Source of the DNA: Clostridium sp. CAG:389
Lineage (GTDB): Bacteria; Bacillota; Clostridia; TANB77; CAG-508
Length of the DNA stretch: 14,951 nt
Assembly (NCBI GenBank): GCA_000438255.1
Contig: FR901881.1
Location: 1-14,951 of the forward strand
Direction of reading: 5' to 3'
Below the pieces are notes generated by a model. The model did no database searches, was not told where the DNA came from, and saw only the letters and a list, made by a program, of their open reading frames with translations. Both the position numbers and the translations under genes were made by a program. Positions 7,196 to 13,126 of the stretch are shown here, piece by piece (the first letter of the stretch is position 1; each line of letters begins with the position of its first letter).

Positions 7196-7518
7196 TAAAA
7201 ATAAAAAGCTACTTCTGTCCTAGTTTTCTAGGACGAAATAGCTTTATTCCGCGGTACCACCTATTTTAATAATGTTTCCGCTTTTATTTTTATTATTTAA
7301 TCTTTTTTAGATTTATAAATATTTATGCTTTTACATTATTCTCTCATTTATCTTTAACGCAGATTTACGTTTGAACTTACTTCTTTTTTATTTTGTTCAG
7401 TTCAAAAACAGTTAGGTGATAACAAAATATTTTTACTTACCAGATTTTCAGCACCCTCTGGCTCTCTTTAAGTTATTTTATATTTCGTGTTGTCCTGACT
7501 TTTGTTTTTTTCGATTTG
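7196..7518 (-). ncRNA. Isoleucine-specific T-box leader of ileS
   Basis: The untranslated leader upstream of ileS has the T-box elements in order on the minus strand: the AGGACAAC region at the base of Stem I (about 7496-7489), the AGAGAG bulge region followed by the CCAGA...TCTGG Stem I apical hairpin (7461-7440), a specifier codon ATC (7420-7418, followed by A) for isoleucine, and the T-box sequence GGTGGTACCGCGG (7261-7249) that pairs with the uncharged tRNA acceptor end. A terminator hairpin follows, competing with the antiterminator. Uncharged tRNA-Ile should stabilise readthrough into ileS. The specifier matches the downstream gene exactly. Confidence 0.93.
7203..7245 (-). terminator. 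T-box attenuator hairpin
   Basis: On the minus strand AAAGCTA...TCCTAG pairs with CTAGGA...TAGCTTT around an AAAA loop, followed by TTTTTATTTTT. It directly follows the T-box sequence, so it is the conditional terminator that antitermination must overcome to express ileS. Confidence 0.9.
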
Positions 7519-7524
7519 CATATT

Positions 7525-7552
7525 ATTATATCACAATTTTAACAAATTGCAA
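7525..7552 (-). promoter_or_regulatory. Promoter of the ileS T-box transcript
   Basis: On the minus strand TTGCAA (7552-7547), a 16-base spacer ending TGA, and TATAAT (7530-7525): a perfect -10 with extended TG. Predicted start near 7518, directly ahead of T-box Stem I. Confidence 0.75.
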
Positions 7553-7575
7553 TACTTTTAAAATAAAAAAATAAT

Positions 7576-7736
7576 ATATTGGTTTCAGCTATAAAAAAGT
7601 TGCTATATAGGTGTGGTAATATATCAATATTTTTAGTCAAAAACATATCTGGGGTCTACCTTTGGGTCTTTGACCTTAAATATTGATATATTACCACCTA
7701 GATAGCAACTTTTTTTCTTATAATGGTAACCAATAT
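7576..7736. repeat. 161-base palindromic element with 9-bp terminal inverted repeats (MITE-like hairpin)
   Basis: The outer ends are perfect inverted repeats (ATATTGGTT 7576-7584; AACCAATAT 7728-7736). Inside, 7593-7642 and 7669-7716 form a hairpin of about 45 pairs: a run including GTTGCTAT, TAGGT, an 18-base perfect block, and GTCAAA, with one mismatch, a 2-base bulge and a short mismatched patch. The central loop holds two GGGTCT copies and a small GGTC-TTT-GACC hairpin. It sits between the ileS T-box promoter and the stop of the small membrane-protein gene. On either strand the stem ends in a T-run, so it may terminate that gene. It could be a miniature inverted-repeat element, a structured RNA or simply a very long terminator. 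Confidence 0.6.
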
Positions 7737-7738
7737 TT

Positions 7739-8080
7739 TTAAATTTCTTTAAATAACCAATCAATTCCTTTACTATTGATTGTCTTTTTGTTGAATTCTT
7801 TTGCTTCTACATTGTCAGCCCATAAATATGCTAAAAATGTTACTAGTAAAAACGCAAAATCTATTGCCATATTAGCTGTTAATGTTCCAAACAAATATGA
7901 ATATTCTTGTTTTAATGTTAATGTTTGAATTGTATGTATTACTAAGTCTACCACAAATGCAAATAATGGAATTACTGCAACCATACTTTTCTTTAATTCT
8001 TGTGATAAATAAATGAATAATACTGTGACAATAGTTACTAAAAATAATGTTAATAGATTTGTTAAATCAAATACAAACAT
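7739..8080 (-). CDS. Small membrane protein of unknown function (113 aa)
   Basis: I do not recognise the family. The protein has three hydrophobic helices at about 5-27, 33-53 and 66-87 and a short charged C-terminal tail of about 25 residues, so it should sit in the cytoplasmic membrane. An AGGGGG Shine-Dalgarno lies about 9 bases before the ATG. It follows glmM on the same strand with an 87-base gap that contains a weak promoter-like pair (TTGCAG near 8163-8158 and TAAATA 17 bases later), so it may be read from glmM or on its own. The palindromic element directly after its stop can act as terminator. Confidence 0.6.
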   Translation of the reverse strand: MFVFDLTNLLTLFLVTIVTVLFIYLSQELKKSMVAVIPLFAFVVDLVIHTIQTLTLKQEYSYLFGTLTANMAIDFAFLLVTFLAYLWADNVEAKEFNKKTINSKGIDWLFKEI

Positions 8081-8167
8081 CTATATTTCCCCCTTTTTTC
8101 TTTTGTTTTATTTATATTTATTTTTTATAAAATATATTTATTGTTATTTTATTTTAACTGCAATTTT

Positions 8168-9532
8168 TTATTTTAATTTTTCTTCTATTAAATCTGCAAT
8201 TTCTCTTGCCTTTTTCGTAATATATTCTTGGTCTTCTCCTTCAATCATAACTCTTACTAATGGTTCTGTTCCAGAAGGTCTGATTAATACTCTACCATTT
8301 CCAGCAAATTCTTTTTCTAATTTTTCTATTGCATTTTTAATTTCATCATCTTTTTCATAATCATATTTTTTATCTGAGCTTACTTTTGCATTTATCAATA
8401 CTTGTGGATATAATTTTATTATTTCAGTCATTTTTGATGATGTCTCGTTTTCTTCTAATATTGCTTGAATTAACATTAATGATGTTAAAATTCCATCACC
8501 TGTTGGATTGTAGTCTAATAAAATTACGTGTCCAGATTGTTCTCCACCTAAGTTGTAACCATCTTTTAGCATTTCTTCTAATACATATCTATCTCCAACT
8601 TTTGTTTGAACTAATTCTAATCCATTATCTCTTGCATATTTGTGTAATCCCAAATTACTCATTACTGTTGCAACAATTGTATCTTTTGCTAGTTTTCCTT
8701 TTTTCCTTAGATAGTTTGATACAATTGCCATTATTATATCACCATCTATTTCATTACCTTTTTCATCTACTGCTAGGCATCTGTCGCCATCACCGTCATA
8801 TGCAACTCCAAGGCTTAATTTGTTTTCAACTACAAATTTTTTTAATGATTCTAGATGTGTTGAACCACAATTTTCATTTATGTTTATTCCATCTGGATAA
8901 TTATTTATTATTTTGTATTTTATTCCTAATGCTTTGAATACTTTTTCTGCAACTACTGATGTTGCTCCATTTGCTGTGTCGATTCCTACAACAAAATTGT
9001 CTTTATTTATTTTTTCAAAGTTGTCATCAAAATTCTTTCTGAAAAAATATACATATTCATCTAATAAATCTGCTCTGTATTCAGATACACCAATTTTACT
9101 GCTTATTGCAGTTAATTCGTCTATTTTTCCAGAGTCCATTACTTCTTCTATTTCTTCTTCAAGACTATCTGGTATTTTCATACCTTTATTGCTAAAATAT
9201 TTTATTCCATTAAATTCAAATGTATTGTGTGAAGCTGATATTACAACACTTGCATCTGCTTGTAATTTTCTTGTTAAATATGCAACTGCTGGTGTTGGTA
9301 TAACTCCTAACAATTTTACATTTGCGCCATAACTTAGAAATCCAGCTACCATTGCACTTTCTATTAATGTTCCTGATATTCTTGTATCTCTTCCTATTAA
9401 TATTGTTGGTGTATGGTCTGTATGTTTTGATAGAACGTATGCTCCTGCTTTTGCTACTTTGTATACTAATTCAGGTGTAAGTTCTGTATTGGCAATTCTT
9501 CTTATGCCATCTGTTCCAAAGTACTTTCTCAT
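8168..9532 (-). CDS. glmM: Phosphoglucosamine mutase
   Basis: GlmM interconverts glucosamine-6-phosphate and glucosamine-1-phosphate, the step before UDP-GlcNAc synthesis for peptidoglycan and surface polysaccharides; it is cytosolic. The 454-aa length is normal. Motifs in order: GTDGIRR at 6-12, the active-site loop SASHN at 99-103 with phosphoserine Ser101, the metal-binding loop DGDGDR at 246-251, the sugar-specificity loop GGEQSGH at 329-335, and the phosphate-binding loop RPSGTEP at 418-424. The residue after SASHN is Thr rather than the more common Pro. A GGAGG site precedes the ATG. It follows the CpsB-like phosphatase by 14 bases, consistent with one transcript with the polysaccharide genes. 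Confidence 0.96.
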   Translation of the reverse strand: MRKYFGTDGIRRIANTELTPELVYKVAKAGAYVLSKHTDHTPTILIGRDTRISGTLIESAMVAGFLSYGANVKLLGVIPTPAVAYLTRKLQADASVVISASHNTFEFNGIKYFSNKGMKIPDSLEEEIEEVMDSGKIDELTAISSKIGVSEYRADLLDEYVYFFRKNFDDNFEKINKDNFVVGIDTANGATSVVAEKVFKALGIKYKIINNYPDGININENCGSTHLESLKKFVVENKLSLGVAYDGDGDRCLAVDEKGNEIDGDIIMAIVSNYLRKKGKLAKDTIVATVMSNLGLHKYARDNGLELVQTKVGDRYVLEEMLKDGYNLGGEQSGHVILLDYNPTGDGILTSLMLIQAILEENETSSKMTEIIKLYPQVLINAKVSSDKKYDYEKDDEIKNAIEKLEKEFAGNGRVLIRPSGTEPLVRVMIEGEDQEYITKKAREIADLIEEKLK

Positions 9533-9546
9533 CTTTAAGTTTCCTC

Positions 9547-10338
9547 CTATTTTTTAAAATTTTTCAAAAGCATCATCATTTTTTCTTTAAATGTCAAGCT
9601 AAATTCTATTGGCTCTTCTACATCTATTCTTTTATTTTGTAATACAAGTTTTGGGTTAGTTGTTGTTAATTCTCTAACCTTTTCATCTCCAATAATTGCA
9701 CTTATTTCTGCAATTGCATCTGGTATTCTTTTATATATTGTATTTGGTCTATGTACATCGCTTCCTAAAAAGTGTATCATATTGTTTTCATAAAATTTTC
9801 TAACAATAAATTCTGCTTTTTTACCATATTGTCCTAATATACTTCCATAGTTTGCTTGCATTAATACACCTTTTTGAATTAAATCATATATTAATTCAGG
9901 CTCTTTTTGTACAAATGAATATCTTTCAGGATGAGCCAATACTGGTATTAGTTTATTCTCTTGTAAAGAATATATGACATTGTATAAGTCCATTGGCTCA
10001 GCATTTAATGGCATTTCAAATAAAACATAACAACTATTATTTATTGTTGATGCTTTACCATCTATTAATAATTGCATCATATTATTAGATATATAAATTT
10101 CATTTCCTAAATATAAGTCTATATCTACTCCTTTTGCATTCAAATTATCACTTATAGCTTTTACCCACATATCTCTTTCTGGTACATCTGTTTCATAATA
10201 ATTTTCAATGTAATGTGATGTTAATATTATTTCGTCAAATCCTGCTTGTTTTGCTTCTTTTATTAATTCTATTGTTTCTTCTATATTTCTTGCTCCATCA
10301 TCTATATTTGGTAATATATGTGTATGAAAGTCTATCAT
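9547..10338 (-). CDS. cpsB: CpsB/YwqE-type PHP-family tyrosine-protein phosphatase
   Basis: A 263-aa manganese-dependent phosphatase of the PHP (polymerase and histidinol phosphatase) superfamily that removes phosphate from the Tyr residues of the partner BY-kinase. Metal ligands expected for the family are visible: HTH at 5-7, DDG at 13-15, TSH at 40-42, GNE at 78-80, LAHPERY at 134-140, and GSDVH at 192-196. An AGAGGAG site lies about 6 bases before the ATG, and the gene starts 24 bases after the kinase gene. In capsule systems (CpsB of Streptococcus, YwqE of Bacillus) this protein resets the kinase cycle and so controls polymer export and length. Similar proteins are named CapC, CpsB or YwqE; the symbol is by family. 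Confidence 0.92.
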   Translation of the reverse strand: MIDFHTHILPNIDDGARNIEETIELIKEAKQAGFDEIILTSHYIENYYETDVPERDMWVKAISDNLNAKGVDIDLYLGNEIYISNNMMQLLIDGKASTINNSCYVLFEMPLNAEPMDLYNVIYSLQENKLIPVLAHPERYSFVQKEPELIYDLIQKGVLMQANYGSILGQYGKKAEFIVRKFYENNMIHFLGSDVHRPNTIYKRIPDAIAEISAIIGDEKVRELTTTNPKLVLQNKRIDVEEPIEFSLTFKEKMMMLLKNFKK

Positions 10339-10362
10339 TTTTGCTCTCCTCTTTCTTCTGTT

Positions 10363-11334
10363 CTAGCGTAAATTTTTCTTTTCATTATCTAAATATGAAT
10401 TAATTTGATTTAATATATCTTTTGACCTATCTAAGTCTACTCCTGAATTATTATTTTTAATAAAACTTGGTTTTTCCATTTTATTTTCTGATTCATAATC
10501 ATCGTTCACATTAGTTGTATTTGATTTTCTTTGTTCAATTTTCTTTTCTTTGTACATATCGTCATTTTGTTTTAATATATTAGAAGCTTTTTCTTTTATT
10601 TCTCTTCTACTTGTTGTTTGATTTAAAGTTGAACCTGTTGCACTATTATAATAATATTTTTCATTATATTTCTTAACAGATATTGGCATTTTGTTTACAA
10701 CAACACCTGCTAAATGTCCACCTACATGCTGAATATTTCTTATTATTTTTTCTAGGTTTTCTTTTTTAGTTTCTTTATGTGCTGTTACAATAACTGTTGA
10801 ATCAACTATTCTTGATAATATTACAGAGTCTGTTACTAATTCACATGGTGTTCCATCTATTATGATTATGTCACATGCTTGTTTTAAATCTTCTAGTAAT
10901 TTGTTCATTTGTGGTGATACTAATAATTCAGATGGATTTGGTGGTATGTTTCCAGCTGTCATTATTAATAAGTTTTCTATATCTGTTTTTTGTAAGTAAT
11001 CTGTTACATCTGGTTCTTGTCCATCTTCAACATCCATTCCAGATAAATAGTTTGAAAGACCTGGTCTTGGTGATGCTCCAAATATTGTGTATTGTCTTCC
11101 TTTTCTCATATCTGCATCTATTAATATAACTCTATTATCTGCTTGTGCAAATGTTACTGCTAAGTTTGATGCAACCCAACTTTTTCCTTCACTTGGGAAT
11201 GTTGATGTTATTAATAAAGTTTTTAATTTTTTATTTGCATTCATGAATTGTATGTTTGTTCTTAATGTTCTGAATACTTCTGATACAGGAGATTTTGGAT
11301 CTCTTTGTGTTATTAATTCTCTTTTCATTTTCAT
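10363..11334 (-). CDS. cpsD: CpsD/YwqD-type bacterial tyrosine kinase with extended C-terminal tail
   Basis: A 323-aa cytosolic BY-kinase that autophosphorylates and acts with the CpsC-like membrane activator to control capsule or exopolysaccharide assembly. Walker A SEGKS at 48-52 within STFPSEGKS, Walker A' ILIDAD at 70-75, and Walker B IIIIDG at 156-161. The N-terminal SEVFRTLRTNI at 18-28 is the usual oligomerisation helix. The kinase core ends near 220. The usual short Tyr cluster is replaced by a tail of about 100 polar residues with YNEKYYY at 223-229 and scattered Tyr at 261, 280 and 314, all possible phosphorylation sites. Typical CpsD proteins are nearer 230-250 residues, so the tail is an addition. 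The ATG overlaps the stop of the cpsC-like gene by one base (TAATG). Confidence 0.93.
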   Translation of the reverse strand: MKMKRELITQRDPKSPVSEVFRTLRTNIQFMNANKKLKTLLITSTFPSEGKSWVASNLAVTFAQADNRVILIDADMRKGRQYTIFGASPRPGLSNYLSGMDVEDGQEPDVTDYLQKTDIENLLIMTAGNIPPNPSELLVSPQMNKLLEDLKQACDIIIIDGTPCELVTDSVILSRIVDSTVIVTAHKETKKENLEKIIRNIQHVGGHLAGVVVNKMPISVKKYNEKYYYNSATGSTLNQTTSRREIKEKASNILKQNDDMYKEKKIEQRKSNTTNVNDDYESENKMEKPSFIKNNNSGVDLDRSKDILNQINSYLDNEKKNLR

Positions 11335-12044
11335 TATTTTTTCTTTCCTCCTTTGTTCTTTACAGGTTCAAAGTTATATAATGGTATTGATGCAAGAACT
11401 GGTACTTTGAATTGTTTTTCAACTTCTTCTGCTGATTTTATTGTTGTATCTAACATATTTGCTATTAAAACATATCCTACTGCTACTACTAGTCCTACAA
11501 ATGTAAATATTAATATATCTTTTGAATGGTTTATGTTTGATGGTTCTGTTTCTAGTTCTGCTTTGTCTACAACTTGGACATTGTTGATTTTATATATTTC
11601 TTGTACTTTTTGCATAAAAATCTTTGCTACTTCATTTGTTAGTTTTTCTGCTGTTGCTGCATTTTCGTTTGTTACAGATATTTTTATTATTTCTGTGTCT
11701 TTTTCTTGTGTTACTGTTATGCTATTTTTTAGTTCTTCTTCACTTATGTCCATTTGTAAGTTTGATATAACTTGGCTTAATACACTTTTGCTTTGTATTA
11801 ATAAAGTGTATGTTGATACTAATTTAGAGTTTAATGTTATGTCTGTTGTTGTTATTGTGCTTGATTTTGTTGTTGAGTTTTCTGATGTTGCTAATAGTAG
11901 TGTTGTTGATGATGTGTATTTTGGTGTTACAAATCCTACTGTGTAGATTACTCCTATTAACATGAATATTAATATTATTAATATTATTTGTGTTTTTTTG
12001 CTCCAAAATAAGCTTAATAGTTCTTTTAAATCGATTTCTTCCAT
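11334..12044 (-). CDS. cpsC: CpsC/YveK-type polysaccharide co-polymerase / kinase activator (Wzz family)
   Basis: A 236-aa membrane protein with the Wzz layout: short cytosolic N-terminus, first transmembrane helix at about 18-39, an extracellular domain of about 135 residues with a Ser/Thr-rich beginning (43-70), second transmembrane helix at about 176-197, and a cytosolic tail containing FKVPVLASIP (212-221). In Gram-positive bacteria this tail activates the separate BY-kinase encoded next door, and the pair sets polymer chain length and export. A GAAGGAG site precedes the ATG by about 7 bases. It is the first gene of the polysaccharide operon and its stop overlaps the kinase start by one base, so the two should be made in matched amounts. 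Confidence 0.9.
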   Translation of the reverse strand: MEEIDLKELLSLFWSKKTQIILIILIFMLIGVIYTVGFVTPKYTSSTTLLLATSENSTTKSSTITTTDITLNSKLVSTYTLLIQSKSVLSQVISNLQMDISEEELKNSITVTQEKDTEIIKISVTNENAATAEKLTNEVAKIFMQKVQEIYKINNVQVVDKAELETEPSNINHSKDILIFTFVGLVVAVGYVLIANMLDTTIKSAEEVEKQFKVPVLASIPLYNFEPVKNKGGKKK

Positions 12045-12085
12045 TTTTTTCTCCTTCTATTTTTTTCTTTAAATTGTATGTTGTT

Positions 12086-12114
12086 ATTCTATCATATTGA
12101 TAGTTTTGTATCAA
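12086..12114 (-). promoter_or_regulatory. Promoter of the cpsC-cpsD-cpsB-glmM operon
   Basis: On the minus strand TTGATA (12114-12109), a 17-base spacer ending TGA, and TAGAAT (12091-12086): five-of-six -10 with an extended TG. It lies about 40 bases before the cpsC ATG and about 40 bases after the stop of the HNH gene, so the polysaccharide operon has its own start. Confidence 0.65.
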
Positions 12115-12151
12115 GTAATTTTGAAAAAAAATGTATTATTCTTTCAATAAA

Positions 12152-13126
12152 TCATTTTTCTAATAGTTGATCAATAATATCATTTTTTAATTTTCCTAAT
12201 ACTGTTCTTTTTACCTGTTCTTCTGATAAATAGTCTAAATAGTCTCTAATTTTATCTTTTTCTATTTCAAGTCCCATTTGTTTATTATATTGTTCTATAT
12301 TGGCTTCAACAAATGACATTTTTCTATTTACAATTCTTTTCACTTCATCTTGATGTCCACTATTATATATTTCTTCTAGCTTTAATTCTTTTACATTTTT
12401 TAAAAATTTTTTATATTGCGTATCTTCTATATTTCTTTCTATTTTTATACTATACTCTGGAATCTCATATGAAAAAATTCTAAATTCTTCTACGCCCTCT
12501 TCATATGGATATAAATTGTTGTTTAATGTAAAGCTATTGGAACTTTTTAATTTATTGCACGTATCACAAGATGGAATGAAATTAGAAATTGATAAGGCAA
12601 ACATTGGGTATATAGTTTTTGGATAAAAGTGGTCAATATCTGCTCTTGTAATTTTTTTATTCCCATTAATTGCTGTTTGTATATATTGTCTATTACAATA
12701 TGGACAAACTTTAACTCCAAGTGAACTTAAAATTTCATAAGCAATACCTGTTTCTTTATTTGAAATAATTTTATCATAATTAAATATATCCCTTAATATA
12801 TAGTTCATTAATTTCTGTTCATTTGTTTCTTTGCTAGTTATTTCATCTTTAAATAACTCTGGATATTCATTTACATATGTCATATATATTTTGATTATTT
12901 CTTCTAACTTTCCTTTTATTAATGAATCTATATCCTTTTCTATTTTCTCTTCTATGAATTCATTTGATTTTTTAATAAATTGTTCTTTGTCTGCTATTTT
13001 TATTCTATGTCTATCCATTATTTTTTCTATATAGTCAATATCAACTTTTTTTATTACAATTTTTTGTTTTATAATATTTCCATATTCTTCTACTTTATCA
13101 TTTTTTAATGGTTGTATTTTTATCAT
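12152..13126 (-). CDS. ptuB: HNH endonuclease, Septu PtuB-like / retron-effector-like
   Basis: A 324-aa protein with a ββα-metal HNH nuclease core: CPYC at 141-144, DIDHFYPK at 163-170 with the presumed catalytic Asp/His pair at 165-166, and CDTCNK at 187-192, where the two CxxC pairs would hold a structural zinc. The N-terminal 130 residues and C-terminal 120 residues are charged, helical and not recognised. The gene starts inside the 3' end of the ATPase gene (29-base overlap, different frame) with only a weak GAGA-type ribosome-binding site, so translation probably depends on coupling. An HNH enzyme immediately behind an ABC-type ATPase is the Septu (PtuA/PtuB) anti-phage arrangement, and the same pair serves as effector in some retrons. 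HNH call is firm; the Septu label is by architecture. Confidence 0.85.
   Translation of the reverse strand: MIKIQPLKNDKVEEYGNIIKQKIVIKKVDIDYIEKIMDRHRIKIADKEQFIKKSNEFIEEKIEKDIDSLIKGKLEEIIKIYMTYVNEYPELFKDEITSKETNEQKLMNYILRDIFNYDKIISNKETGIAYEILSSLGVKVCPYCNRQYIQTAINGNKKITRADIDHFYPKTIYPMFALSISNFIPSCDTCNKLKSSNSFTLNNNLYPYEEGVEEFRIFSYEIPEYSIKIERNIEDTQYKKFLKNVKELKLEEIYNSGHQDEVKRIVNRKMSFVEANIEQYNKQMGLEIEKDKIRDYLDYLSEEQVKRTVLGKLKNDIIDQLLEK

Noticed and set aside
11353..11946. 197-residue open frame on the plus strand
   Set aside because: It is antisense to the well-supported CpsC-like gene, is a Ser/Val/Phe-rich mirror of its codons and lacks a ribosome-binding site. The same holds for plus-strand frames opposite ileS and glmM.
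11824..12114. 96-residue minus-strand frame starting near the polysaccharide promoter
   Set aside because: It begins at the -35 region, overlaps the cpsC gene in another frame, and its Asn/Ile/Lys-rich composition is what AT-rich out-of-frame reading gives.
12117..12146. Terminator after the HNH gene
   Set aside because: Only a 6-bp A/T stem (TTGAAA/TTTCAA) with a 15-base loop is present; too weak to call, so some readthrough towards the polysaccharide operon cannot be excluded.
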